64,000 bases of DNA from Salinicola peritrichatus (GCF_003206715.1 NZ_PZJU01000006.1:167831-231830), one strand, 5' to 3'. Shown: positions 9,585 to 21,564, counted from the first letter of the stretch. Notes: generated by a model not told the origin, from the sequence alone. Numbers and translations are program-made.

Positions 9585-9619
9585 ATCTCCTGTTTCGATT
9601 GCCGTTTGCGGAAAATGCC

Positions 9620-10063
9620 ATGTCCCATCTTTTTCACGATCTCGAACGCTCGCCGGCAGGCTCAAAGGTCGCCCTCGACGATCTTCTGGCCGCCGCCAAG
9701 TGGAACGACGACGGCCTGCTTCCCGCCATCGCGCAACAGCACGACAGCGGCGAAGTGCTGATGATGGCTTGGATGAACCGAGAGGCACTGCAGGAAACAC
9801 TCGCCACCGGCCGCGTGTGCTATTGGTCGCGCTCACGCCAGACCTTCTGGCGCAAAGGTGAAACCTCCGGGCAGCAGCAACATCTGATCGAAGCCCGCTT
9901 CGACTGTGATGGCGATACGCTCTTGCTGAAGGTCGATCAGTCCGGTCCGGCATGCCATACCGGTCGTCGCCACTGTTTCTATCTCCGACTGACGTCGACG
10001 CTGGGAGAAATCGACAGCGAACCGCTGATTTCTCCGGATACGCTCTATGGCGGGAAGCGCTGA
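9620..10063 (+). CDS. hisI: Phosphoribosyl-AMP cyclohydrolase
   Basis: Third step of histidine synthesis: hydrolytic opening of the purine ring of phosphoribosyl-AMP. The 147-residue protein is the stand-alone cyclohydrolase without a HisE domain. Core motifs are [46 protein letters not shown] and [10 protein letters not shown]. They carry the Mg2+ aspartates and the three cysteines that bind the catalytic zinc. ATG 9620 is preferred over TTG 9599. It starts 35 bases after zur and is followed eight bases later by yidD, not by hisE or the tat genes often found beside it. Zinc-linked control is therefore possible. Confidence 0.93.
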   Translation: MSHLFHDLERSPAGSKVALDDLLAAAKWNDDGLLPAIAQQHDSGEVLMMAWMNREALQETLATGRVCYWSRSRQTFWRKGETSGQQQHLIEARFDCDGDTLLLKVDQSGPACHTGRRHCFYLRLTSTLGEIDSEPLISPDTLYGGKR

Positions 10064-10071
10064 GACCGACC

Positions 10072-10347
10072 ATGCTTGCCAGGATAGCCACTTGGCTGTT
10101 TACCGGACTGATCCAGCTTTACCGATACGGCATCAGCCCCCTGCTCGGCCCGCGCTGCCGTTTTTGGCCAACCTGCTCCAGCTATGCGCTCGAAGCGATC
10201 CGGCTGCACGGACCCTGGCGTGGTGCCTGGTTGGCCGCGTGCCGGATTCTCAAATGTCACCCCTGGCATCCGGGCGGTGTCGATCCCGTTCCTGAATCGC
10301 CGCACGCAAGCTGCCGTTGTCGAAAACCTCGGCGCAGGCAGGATTGA
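10072..10347 (+). CDS. yidD: Membrane protein insertion efficiency factor
   Basis: Small YidD/DUF37 protein, 91 residues, peripheral to the inner membrane. It has an N-terminal amphipathic/hydrophobic stretch and the family core [27 protein letters not shown], here cited in two parts, with GPRCRF and PTCSSYA as hallmarks, then [14 protein letters not shown]. It assists YidC-dependent insertion. In many bacteria yidD lies between rnpA and yidC; here it lies behind hisI in a zur-hisI-yidD run. The C-terminus is Arg- and Cys-rich. Confidence 0.93.
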   Translation: MLARIATWLFTGLIQLYRYGISPLLGPRCRFWPTCSSYALEAIRLHGPWRGAWLAACRILKCHPWHPGGVDPVPESPHASCRCRKPRRRQD

Positions 10348-10373
10348 AGCATCGTTGGCGTGAAATCGATGAG

Positions 10374-10802
10374 TCAGTGCAAAGGCTGATGTTCCCGAGC
10401 CTCGCGAGCGATGGCGTAAATGCGCTCGATCATGGCATGCAGGCCATTGCTGCGGGTCGGCGACAGATGCTTGTCGAGGCCGAGCTGGGCGAGAAACGCC
10501 GGTTCGCTATCGAGAATTTCCTGAGGCTCGCGGTCATTGTAGATGCGCAGCAGAATCGCGATCAGGCCACGAACGATCGCGGCGTCCGAAGTGGCGTGGA
10601 ACTGCAGCCGCCCTGTCTCTTGCGTGGGCCGCAGCCAGACATTGGACTGACAGCCTTCGATCTTGTAATCGGCCACCTTGTCGGCATCGGGGTATTCCGG
10701 CAACTGGCGTCCCATATCGATGATGTACTGGTAGCGATCCATCCAGTTATCGAACATAGAAAATTCATCGAGTAGTTCGGCTTGGGCCTGTGCGGTGCTC
10801 AT
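10374..10802 (-). CDS. sufE: Cysteine desulfuration protein SufE
   Basis: Sulfur-acceptor protein of 142 residues that takes persulfide from a cysteine desulfurase (SufS/CsdA type) and delivers it for Fe-S assembly. The acceptor Cys is in DYKIEGCQSNVWLR (about residue 51), and the C-terminal part has GLDKHLSPTRSNGLHAM, as in SufE/CsdE proteins. The start at 10802 has GGAGAC eight bases upstream; the earlier in-frame ATG has none. No desulfurase gene is adjacent. It runs convergent to yidD with 26 bases between stops. Confidence 0.9.
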   Translation of the reverse strand: MSTAQAQAELLDEFSMFDNWMDRYQYIIDMGRQLPEYPDADKVADYKIEGCQSNVWLRPTQETGRLQFHATSDAAIVRGLIAILLRIYNDREPQEILDSEPAFLAQLGLDKHLSPTRSNGLHAMIERIYAIAREAREHQPLH

Positions 10803-10874
10803 GTTGTCTCCTATTTGGTGTCGCTTCATTATAAAGCCTGTCGTCAATCACCCCCATAGCGATGGTTTTGCTGA

Positions 10875-10907
10875 TTACGTACATATATTTACGTATTATC
10901 TTACGTA
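10875..10907. promoter_or_regulatory. Triple TTACGTA repeat, candidate operator of the KfrA-like regulator
   Basis: TTACGTA occurs at 10875, 10889 and 10901, spaced 14 and 12 bases apart, just upstream of the KfrA-like gene and divergent sufE. The core TACGTA is itself palindromic. Iterated sites before a gene for a DNA-binding protein suggest autoregulation or cooperative binding. This is inference from sequence alone. Confidence 0.4.
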
Positions 10908-10983
10908 ATGGCCTATGCTGATCGTCAGGAGCCGCCTGAAAAAGAAACCGCGGCCATATTCAGCAGCGCAAGGGAACTTCCAC

Positions 10984-11955
10984 ATGGCACGTAATGGGAT
11001 TCGTTACGACGATGTCTGCCGCGCTATCGATACTTTAAGACAGCGCGGAGAAGCCGTCAGCGTTCAAAAGGTACGCGAACTTCTCGGTACCGGCAGCTAT
11101 ACCACCATCAGCGATCATCTGCGTGAATGGCGTCTGCGTCAGGATGGCGACTCCGTCCAGGCGATTCCGCGCAACCTGGAGCGCCCCGAAGCGCTCGAGG
11201 GCTGGATCGCCGATATCTGGGACAAGGCCCAGCAAGCCGCCTACGAAAAGCTGGCCATCTATCGCCAACAAGCGGACGATCAGATCCGCGAGGCCGACGA
11301 GTCACGCCATCGGGCTCAGCGCCAGTGCGAGGATGCCGAACAGCGCCTCGAAGCCTTGAACGAACACATGTTGCGCGTTCAGGAAAGACTGGAGGCCAAG
11401 ACCACGGAAGCCGCCCATCTGCAGGCAGAGCTGCAGTCATTCAAGTCCAGCCAGGCCCAACAGCAGAAGCGCGTCGCTCAACTCGAACAGACCTGTCAGC
11501 GCCATCAGCAGAGCCTCGAACAGGCCGAGAAGCAGCACCGCGAGGCCATGGCCAAGCAGCAGCAGGCTCATCAGGCCAAGCTGGCACAGGAAGAGAAACG
11601 TCACGAGTCGGCCGAATCGCGCCTGATGGAACTGCTGGACGACGCCCGTCAGGAACGTCTGAAGCAGGAAAAACAGTACGAGCAGCGTCTGAGCTCCCTG
11701 GACCAACGCTGCGAGCGGTTGCAGTTGGATCTCTCCGAGCAACGCCGCCAATACGGCCAGCTGCAGGAGTCCCAGCGTGCCGACAAGATTCACATGGAGA
11801 AGCTCGAAAGCGAAAAACGGGTCAGCGACGATCGCTTGCGTGCCATCCAGCAGGAAAAACAGCGTCTGGAAGCCGAGTTGAAGAACCTCCGCGCTGCCAA
11901 TCGTGAACTGCATGACCGGCTGTCACGCGCCGCCCTGCCCCCGACCGCCGTCTAG
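10984..11955 (+). CDS. KfrA-like DNA-binding coiled-coil protein
   Basis: Protein of 323 residues. The first ~110 residues form a helix-turn-helix-type KfrA N-terminal domain (IRYDDVCRAIDTLRQRGEAVS, then VRELLGTGSYTTISDHLREWR). The remainder is one very long Gln/Glu/Arg/Lys-rich heptad coiled coil from about 120 to 310. KfrA of plasmids is an autorepressor that also organises DNA; chromosomal relatives are poorly characterised. ATG 10984 follows AAGGGAA. No parA/parB or plasmid genes are nearby, so I read it as a chromosomal nucleoid-associated regulator. The MITE-like element begins at its stop codon. Confidence 0.75.
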   Translation: MARNGIRYDDVCRAIDTLRQRGEAVSVQKVRELLGTGSYTTISDHLREWRLRQDGDSVQAIPRNLERPEALEGWIADIWDKAQQAAYEKLAIYRQQADDQIREADESRHRAQRQCEDAEQRLEALNEHMLRVQERLEAKTTEAAHLQAELQSFKSSQAQQQKRVAQLEQTCQRHQQSLEQAEKQHREAMAKQQQAHQAKLAQEEKRHESAESRLMELLDDARQERLKQEKQYEQRLSSLDQRCERLQLDLSEQRRQYGQLQESQRADKIHMEKLESEKRVSDDRLRAIQQEKQRLEAELKNLRAANRELHDRLSRAALPPTAV

Positions 11956-12222
11956 GGGCTGTTGACGTTCCATGCACGGCCGCGCCGGCGCCAGTTTTTG
12001 TGCGGGGCAAGGCGTGAGGAGCGTGATTTGGTCGTTCCAAATCAACGACGAATAACGCAGCACCGTGCGAAAACTGGCCCGGCCCTTCGGGTTGCGCGGC
12101 AAATGGCGCCATGCGGCGTTGCGGGATTGGAAAAGGGAACCACCCTTCCCTGCATCCCGCGCCTGGCCTGGCACCATTTGGCGCAGCAACGCGGTTCGCG
12201 CCGAAACGTCAACAGCCCCTAG
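11952..12222. repeat. MITE-like inverted-repeat element, copy 1 (~270 bp)
   Basis: The element is bounded by a perfect 18-bp terminal inverted repeat, CTAGGGGCTGTTGACGTT at the left and its complement at the right. The outermost CTAG on both sides may be a target-site duplication, as some IS5-family elements make. It encodes no believable protein. A second copy lies inverted at 62499-62765, with most of the interior alignable by eye. The left end overlaps the last bases of the KfrA-like gene (TAG 11953), so the stop codon of that gene is supplied by the element edge. Confidence 0.85.
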
Positions 12223-12235
12223 GCAGCAACCGTAG

Positions 12236-13222
12236 TTAGCGACCCTGACCGGACGGCGGCAACAGGCCGACTTCCTCGTAGTAGCGTCGCGCCCCCGCGT
12301 GCAGGGGCGCCGTCAGGCCCGACTCGATCATATGCTGCGGCGAAAGCGTGGACAGCGAAGGATGAGCGCGGCGAAACGTATCGAAACGTTCGAACACGGC
12401 CTTGACCAGATCGTAGACCGTCTGCTCATCGACATCGGCGCGCGTCATCAAGGTGGCACGAACGCCGAAAGTCGTCGTGTCGAACGGGGTATTGGCGTAC
12501 GTGCCTCCGGGAATGACCGTGACGCTGTAATACGGGTCCCGCTCTAGCAGAGCGTCGACGTCCGGCCCGGTAACATTCACCAGATGCGCCCCGCAACGGC
12601 GGGTTGCATCCTCGATCGCCTGCGAGGGATGACCCACGACATAAAAGAACGCGTCCAGGCGATCGTTGCACATGACCCGCGTCATGTCCTCGGGCTTTAG
12701 CTCGCCGGCCAGGGCGAAAATGTCTTCCGTCTCCCCCCGCATGTCCAGCAACGCGTCGAGCGTGGCGCGATGCCCCGAACCGGGGTTGCCGACGTTCACC
12801 CGTTTACCGATCATGTCATCGAATTGCTGAATTCCGGGTGATTTCGCGACCACGGTAAAGGCCTCGGCGTGCAGCGAGAACACGGCTCGCAGCTCTGGGT
12901 CGGGGCCGCTGTCGTAGAAAGCATCGCGACCGTGTAGCGCGGCATATTGAATATCGGACTGGACGATACCGAAATCGAGATCTCCATTACGCACGCCATT
13001 GGCGTTGTAGAGAGAGCCGCCAGTCGGTATGGCTTCGCACTCGAAACCGGTCGCTTGACGATACAGTTCGCAGATCTCGCGACCGACCGGCAGGTAGACT
13101 CCGGTGACACCTCCCGTTCCCAGCGTGACCGGCTGCGACGTCTCTGCCCTACCCGGCATGGCTGGTAGCATCAGGAAGATCACTATCAGACTGACACAAC
13201 GGCGCCGAATTTTCGCGTTCAC
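12236..13222 (-). CDS. TAXI-family TRAP transporter solute-binding protein
   Basis: Periplasmic receptor of 328 residues. After a signal peptide (RRRCVSLIVIFLMLPAMPGRA) comes the TAXI family start VTLGTGGVTGVYLPVG, then AIPTGGSLYNANGVRNGDLDFGIVQSD (quoted as contiguous motif halves) and a C-terminal domain with DVDEQTVYDLVKAVFE. Such proteins deliver acidic or unknown ligands to a fused TRAP permease. I prefer GTG 13222, which has AGGGG six bases upstream, over ATG 13246, which has no ribosome binding site. No permease gene is adjacent, so it is an orphan receptor. The MITE-like element lies only 14 bases beyond its stop. Confidence 0.85.
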   Translation of the reverse strand: MNAKIRRRCVSLIVIFLMLPAMPGRAETSQPVTLGTGGVTGVYLPVGREICELYRQATGFECEAIPTGGSLYNANGVRNGDLDFGIVQSDIQYAALHGRDAFYDSGPDPELRAVFSLHAEAFTVVAKSPGIQQFDDMIGKRVNVGNPGSGHRATLDALLDMRGETEDIFALAGELKPEDMTRVMCNDRLDAFFYVVGHPSQAIEDATRRCGAHLVNVTGPDVDALLERDPYYSVTVIPGGTYANTPFDTTTFGVRATLMTRADVDEQTVYDLVKAVFERFDTFRRAHPSLSTLSPQHMIESGLTAPLHAGARRYYEEVGLLPPSGQGR

Positions 13223-13383
13223 CTGTATCCCCTGCGTAGTGGCCATGACTCGGGTACTACCGTGACTATCGGCCGTTGTCGGTCAAGCTGAAGCGCTGAC
13301 GCCTCTGGCCTCGCCCATACAAGCAATGCCTCGCGCCACGTGAGCGCAACCGTTACCGGTTATGGAGATGACAGCAAATAAAA

Positions 13384-13407
13384 AGGAGCGCTCGTGGGAG
13401 CGCTCCT
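13384..13407 (-). terminator. Rho-independent terminator of nfuA
   Basis: A 10-bp perfect stem (AGGAGCGCTC, 4-base loop, GAGCGCTCCT) is followed on the minus strand by TTTTTATTT. It lies 43 bases after the nfuA stop. Confidence 0.85.
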
Positions 13408-13449
13408 CGGGATACGATAGCCGGCAAGGCCGAAGGAGAGTCGAATCAA

Positions 13450-14037
13450 TCAATAGTAGGCGTTGGTCGTATCGGTATGGTCGGTGACGTCACGGATGCC
13501 GGCCAGTTCGGGAATGCGCTCCATCAGCGTACGCTCCACGCCTTCCTTCAGCGTCAGATCGACCGCCGCGCAGCCCTGACATCCCCCACCGAACTGCAGC
13601 ACCGCGACCTGGTCGTCGGTGAGCTGGATCAGGCGAATCTCGCCGCCATGCGAGGCCAGCCCCGGGTTGATCTCGCTATAAAGGATGTAGTTGACGCGAT
13701 CTTCCAGGGGACTATCGGCATTGACCTTGGGCATCTTGGCATTCGGTGCCTTGATCGTCAGCTGGCCGCCCATGCGGTCGGGATTGAAATCGACCACGGC
13801 CTCTTCCAGGAAAGGCACGCTGTTCTTGTCGAGGAAGACATTGAATTTCTCCAGCTCGATTCGCTCATCGCTGGGTTCCTCCTCGCCAGGACGGCAATAA
13901 GCCAGACAGGTTTCGGCATAGGGCGTGCCCGGCTGGGTGATGAAGACGCGAACGGCGATGCCATCGACGTTCTGCTTGGCCAGCAATTCGGCCAGATATT
14001 CCTGCCCGCTTTCGGTGATCTGAATCGGTTGGCTCAT
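13450..14037 (-). CDS. nfuA: Fe-S biogenesis scaffold/carrier NfuA
   Basis: Carrier of [4Fe-4S] clusters to target apoproteins, 195 residues, the family length. The N-terminal degenerate A-type domain ([13 protein letters not shown] ... [15 protein letters not shown]) recruits targets. The C-terminal Nfu domain carries the cluster-binding CxxC in [17 protein letters not shown]. It is monocistronic, divergent from metH and ended by a clear terminator. Together with sufE nearby it points to active Fe-S maintenance. Confidence 0.95.
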   Translation of the reverse strand: MSQPIQITESGQEYLAELLAKQNVDGIAVRVFITQPGTPYAETCLAYCRPGEEEPSDERIELEKFNVFLDKNSVPFLEEAVVDFNPDRMGGQLTIKAPNAKMPKVNADSPLEDRVNYILYSEINPGLASHGGEIRLIQLTDDQVAVLQFGGGCQGCAAVDLTLKEGVERTLMERIPELAGIRDVTDHTDTTNAYY

Positions 14038-14270
14038 GTCACTGCGAACTCTGCTTGAGATGTCACGTTATGGTAGGAAAAAGCTGGCCTCAAAACAATC
14101 CCGAGTGATTTGGTCAAGATAATCCCACCCCGTCGATGTGCTTTCCGCCAAGCGCTGGGGCATCTCGCCAGGCAACGCTTTCTGATACCATGCTTGCCCC
14201 GCGTGACGGCGATCGCACGCCCTTTGTCATTCAACGTCATGTCACCCAACGCCGCCGGAGACTTTCTGCC

Positions 14271-18017
<3,747 letters not shown>

Positions 18018-18057
18018 TGGCCCGGCGTAATAACGATAAGGCAATAAACTATGAGTA

Positions 18058-18078
18058 TTTATTCTTTTGTAGAATAAA
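18058..18078. promoter_or_regulatory. Inverted repeat upstream of cysI, candidate CysB-type site
   Basis: TTTATTC, a 7-base spacer and GAATAAA form a perfect 7-bp inverted repeat 55 bases before the sulfite reductase start, in an AT-rich patch. Position and base content fit an activator or promoter site for sulfur-starvation control by a CysB-like regulator. No experimental link can be read from sequence. Confidence 0.35.
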
Positions 18079-18133
18079 ACATGCGCGTTAAGGTGCATTC
18101 ATTGGCAGTCCATGACTAGCAGGATCAGGCCCG

Positions 18134-19786
18134 ATGTATCGTTACGATTCCTATGACCAGACGCTCGTCGACGAGCGCGTGAACCAGTTCCGCGATCAGA
18201 TGGATCGCTACCTCGCCGGCAAGCTCGGCGAGGAGGAGTTCCGTCCGGTTCGCCTCCAGAATGGCCTTTATATCCAGCGTCACGCCCCGATGCTGCGTAT
18301 CGCCATTCCCTACGGCATGCTGAGCAGCCACCAACTGCGCGCACTGGCCGCGATCACCCGCCGTTACGATCGCGGTTACGGCCACTTCACCACGCGCCAG
18401 AACCTGCAGCTCAACTGGCCCGCGCTGGAAGATGTACCCGATATCCTGGCCGATCTGGCCAAGGTCCAGATGCACGCGATCCAGACCAGCGGCAACTGCA
18501 TTCGCAACACCACCAGCGATCAGTTCGCCGGTATCGCCAAGGACGAAGTGGTCGATCCGCGCCCTTGGTGCGAACTGATTCGCCAGTGGTCGACGCTGCA
18601 TCCGGAGTTCGCCTACCTGCCGCGCAAGTTCAAGATCGCAGTGACCGGCGCCACCGAGGATCGCGCCGCGATCCACGTCCACGACATCGGCCTGCGTCTA
18701 TGGCTGAATGATTCGGGGGAGCTGCGTTTCCGCGTGCTGGCCGGCGGCGGCATGGGCCGCACGCCGATGATCGGCGAGGTCGTGCGCGAAGACCTGCCCT
18801 GGCAGCATCTGCTGACCTACCTCGAAGCGATCGTGCGGGTCTATAACCAGTTCGGCCGGCGCGACAACAAGTTCAAGGCGCGCATCAAGATTCTGGTCAA
18901 GGCACTGGGCGTTGAGGAATTCACCCGCCGCGTCGAAGCCGAGTGGGCGCACCTCAAGGATGGCTCGCAAACGCTCACCCAGGAAGTGGTCGACGCCGCA
19001 CGTGCCCATTTTCCCGAACCCGAGCGCCGTCCGGTGGCCGACTCCGCCATCGTGGCCTACGAGCAGTTGCGCAAGGAAAACCGTGCCTTCGCGCGCTTCG
19101 TGACCAACAACGTCATGGATCACAAGGTGCCCGGCTACAAGGCCGTCACCCTGTCGCTCAAACGTCGCGAACACGCCCCCGGCGATGTCACTGCCGATCA
19201 GATGGAAGCGGTGGCGAACCTTGCCGAGACCTTCGGTTTCGGCGAGCTGCGTGTCACCCATGAGCAGAACCTGGTGCTGTCCGACGTGCCGGTGGACGAG
19301 ATCGAGGCCCTCTGGCACCAACTCGAGGCGCTCGGCATGGCCAATCCGACAGTGGGGACGCTCAACGATATCGTCTGCTGCCCGGGGGGCGACTACTGCT
19401 CGCTGGCCAACGCAGTTTCGATCCCTATCGCCCAGGCGATCCAGGAGCGCTTCGATGATCTCGACTACCTCTACGACCTGGGGCCGATCGATCTCAACAT
19501 CTCAGGCTGCATGAACGCCTGCGGGCATCACCACGTCGGCAACATCGGCATTCTCGGCGTCGACAAGAAAGGCGAGGAGTATTACCAGATCTCGCTGGGC
19601 GGCAACGCCGACGACGACGTCTCGCTGGGCAAGATCCTGGGCCCTTCCTTCTATCGCGAAGACGTTCCCGGGGTGATCGACAAGGTCCTGCAAGTCTACG
19701 TCGAAAAGCGCCTCGCGGATGAACGCTTCCTCGACACCTATCGCCGCATTGGTCATCAGCCGTTCAAGGAGCGTGTCTATGCCTGA
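18134..19786 (+). CDS. cysI: Sulfite (nitrite/sulfite) reductase hemoprotein
   Basis: Siroheme/[4Fe-4S] enzyme of 550 residues, most likely reducing sulfite to sulfide for cysteine synthesis. Two ferredoxin-like half domains (GHFTTRQNLQLNWP; ELRVTHEQNLVLSDV) each precede a redox domain. The coupled cofactor is bound by cysteines in DIVCCPGGDYCSLAN (about residue 415) and SGCMNACGHHHVG (about 458). It is followed, with an 8-base overlap, by a DUF934 gene, the usual partner in proteobacteria that lack the CysJ flavoprotein. Nitrite reduction cannot be strictly excluded, but this context favours sulfite. Confidence 0.88.
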   Translation: MYRYDSYDQTLVDERVNQFRDQMDRYLAGKLGEEEFRPVRLQNGLYIQRHAPMLRIAIPYGMLSSHQLRALAAITRRYDRGYGHFTTRQNLQLNWPALEDVPDILADLAKVQMHAIQTSGNCIRNTTSDQFAGIAKDEVVDPRPWCELIRQWSTLHPEFAYLPRKFKIAVTGATEDRAAIHVHDIGLRLWLNDSGELRFRVLAGGGMGRTPMIGEVVREDLPWQHLLTYLEAIVRVYNQFGRRDNKFKARIKILVKALGVEEFTRRVEAEWAHLKDGSQTLTQEVVDAARAHFPEPERRPVADSAIVAYEQLRKENRAFARFVTNNVMDHKVPGYKAVTLSLKRREHAPGDVTADQMEAVANLAETFGFGELRVTHEQNLVLSDVPVDEIEALWHQLEALGMANPTVGTLNDIVCCPGGDYCSLANAVSIPIAQAIQERFDDLDYLYDLGPIDLNISGCMNACGHHHVGNIGILGVDKKGEEYYQISLGGNADDDVSLGKILGPSFYREDVPGVIDKVLQVYVEKRLADERFLDTYRRIGHQPFKERVYA

Positions 19787-20321
19787 ATCGGAATCTCAAG
19801 TCGCCGCGCAGGAGGTCGTGACCTCCACTGCCGCGTTGATCAAGCTGGGGCAGCACGTTACCGATACGTGGGTGCTGTCACGCGATGAAGACATGCTGCC
19901 GGAGAGCCGTCCCGCCATCGTGCCTCTGGCGCTGTGGCTATCGCATGCCGATCAGAGCGACCTGGCTCCCTGGCTGCCGAGCGATACCGAGCTGACGCCG
20001 GCGTTGGCCGGCGAGCTGGAAAAGGCGGCACTGGTGGCGATCGACTTCCCCGCCTTCACCGACGGTCGCGGCTATACGCTGGCCCGTCTGCTGCGCGAAC
20101 GCTTCGGCTATGCCGGCGAGGTTCGGGCGATCGGGGATGTGTTGGTCGATCAGCTCTACTACATGAGCCGCTGCGGATTCGACGCCCTGGCCCTGCGCGA
20201 GGATCAGGAAATCGAAACGGCGCTGCGTGCGCTGAAGGCGTTCAGTGTCAGCTACCAACCGGCGGTCGATCTGCACGAGCCGCTATTCGCACGCCGACTG
20301 CGTGAGCATCGCGTCAATTAA
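19779..20321 (+). CDS. DUF934 protein, putative sulfite reductase partner
   Basis: Protein of 180 residues of the DUF934 family, found next to CysI-type sulfite reductases and thought to assist the reduction or electron delivery. No cofactor motif is evident. The core reads VAIDFPAFTDGRGYTLARLLRERFGY and ends in a segment with DQLYYMSRCGFDAL (quoted in parts). The start overlaps the cysI stop, with AAGGAG upstream, so the pair is translationally coupled. A strong hairpin terminator follows 21 bases after the stop. Confidence 0.85.
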   Translation: MPESESQVAAQEVVTSTAALIKLGQHVTDTWVLSRDEDMLPESRPAIVPLALWLSHADQSDLAPWLPSDTELTPALAGELEKAALVAIDFPAFTDGRGYTLARLLRERFGYAGEVRAIGDVLVDQLYYMSRCGFDALALREDQEIETALRALKAFSVSYQPAVDLHEPLFARRLREHRVN

Positions 20322-20342
20322 CGCTTGAATGGTTTGTATGTG

Positions 20343-20368
20343 CGAACCCCGGCCATGGCCGGGGTTCG
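20343..20368. terminator. Bidirectional hairpin terminator
   Basis: A 26-base perfect palindrome (CGAACCCCGGCCA and its complement) lies between the convergent DUF934 and Smr genes. It can end transcription from both sides, though U-tracts are weak. Confidence 0.65.
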
Positions 20369-20374
20369 CGCGTT

Positions 20375-20974
20375 TCAGCCCCGCCGTTTCTGCTGGCGTT
20401 CGCGATTGCGCGCCCTCGCCCGCTCCGACTTCCGCAGCATCACGAAGGTGGCCCCGAGCCCGCCCTGCTGAGGCGGCGCCGAACTGAAAGCCTGCACCTC
20501 GTCGAACTGCGTGAGCCAGTGATACAGGTAGGAGCGAACGACATTGGCGCGCCCGTCGTCATCGCTGGAGCGGCCATGGACGATCAACACGCTGCGCAAG
20601 TCATGGTCATGGGCCTCACGCAGGAAAGCGCATACCGCTCGACGACACTCGATGACCGGCATGCGCATGATGTGCAGGCGGGCCTCCGCGGCATAGCCTC
20701 CATGACGCAAGCGCTCGAGGACACCCAACTGAATGCCGTCGCGGCGATACTCGATCGGGTCATGCGCGCCAATCAAGTCGACGAACTCATCGGAGAGGAA
20801 GTCCCGCTCATCGTCATCGACCCGTTGCGCGCTCTCGCGCCGTGCCAACTGTGCCTCCGACGGTTGTCGCTGTCCTCGATCGACCGCTGCCTTGTCGCGC
20901 CCTTTGGTCAGTGGTCGCACGTCATCACCCAAAGCTCGGCGGAATGCCTGATAGTCGTTGGCCGCGTGACTCAT
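20375..20974 (-). CDS. Smr-domain protein (SmrA type)
   Basis: Protein of 199 residues with a basic, charged N-terminal region and a C-terminal Smr (small MutS-related) domain, residues about 95-185, proposed to nick branched DNA or act on RNA. The second Smr motif is SVLIVHGRSSDDDGRANVV. The usual first motif LDLHG is replaced by LHIMRM, so catalytic conservation is partial. The C-terminus is strongly Arg/Lys-rich. The start at 20974 has GGAA upstream; a longer in-frame extension to 21061 looks non-coding. Confidence 0.8.
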   Translation of the reverse strand: MSHAANDYQAFRRALGDDVRPLTKGRDKAAVDRGQRQPSEAQLARRESAQRVDDDERDFLSDEFVDLIGAHDPIEYRRDGIQLGVLERLRHGGYAAEARLHIMRMPVIECRRAVCAFLREAHDHDLRSVLIVHGRSSDDDGRANVVRSYLYHWLTQFDEVQAFSSAPPQQGGLGATFVMLRKSERARARNRERQQKRRG

Positions 20975-21141
20975 GATGGCGTTCCTCCGTGGGCAAATGG
21001 ATAGACTTTCGACCTTCGATGCTAGCACGAGGTTCGATTGCGTTATCAATATCCATCGCACCGCCCTTTCGTTACGCGCGATGCCATGAGTCGGCTAGGC
21101 TAGCTTGGTATCGACAGTCGCCCAAGGAACCGGGACCAACC

Positions 21142-21564
21142 ATGGTGTTACGTCTTTTGAAAGGATTATTGCTGGTGATGTTCCTGACTTTGGCCGCCGG
21201 TGCCGGATGTTTCTGGTATACCTTCATGAGTCCCTACGGCTATCACCCTGCGGAGCCGGCTGTCATCGATCAGAGAGTCGAGCAGCAAGACGTCTTCGTC
21301 TACGGCACCCTGCGCAACGATCTGCTCCGCTGGGTCATCATGGGCACGCCTATCGGGACCCGCTCCGCGACGCTCACCGGTTACCGCCGGCATGATCTGG
21401 ATATCAGACCGGAGACGGGCGCCAAGGTCGAAGGTGAAGTCCTAACGGTGACGCCGGAAGCGCTCCAAGCCCTGGATCGCTACGAGCGTTTGGGTGTGCG
21501 CTATGAGCGTGAAAGCGTCAAATTGGCTGACGGTTCGATTGTCTGGGTCTATCGACGAATTTGA
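21142..21564 (+). CDS. Gamma-glutamylcyclotransferase-like (GGCT/AIG2) protein with N-terminal membrane anchor
   Basis: Protein of 140 residues with one N-terminal hydrophobic helix (LLKGLLLVMFLTLAAGAG) and a GGCT-fold domain. The substrate-loop motif is VFVYGTLRNDLLRW. A later LQALDRYERLGVRYER could supply the catalytic Glu. Enzymes of this fold cyclise gamma-glutamyl peptides to 5-oxoproline, but many AIG2-like members are uncharacterised. The anchor suggests membrane attachment. It appears monocistronic. Confidence 0.78.
   Translation: MVLRLLKGLLLVMFLTLAAGAGCFWYTFMSPYGYHPAEPAVIDQRVEQQDVFVYGTLRNDLLRWVIMGTPIGTRSATLTGYRRHDLDIRPETGAKVEGEVLTVTPEALQALDRYERLGVRYERESVKLADGSIVWVYRRI

Noticed and set aside
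13223..13246. ATG 13246 as start of the TAXI receptor
   Set aside because: No ribosome binding site upstream, whereas GTG 13222 has AGGGG at good spacing and gives a normal signal peptide.
14038..14270. Possible cobalamin riboswitch before metH
   Set aside because: I searched for the GCCACTG B12 box and its usual context and did not find it.
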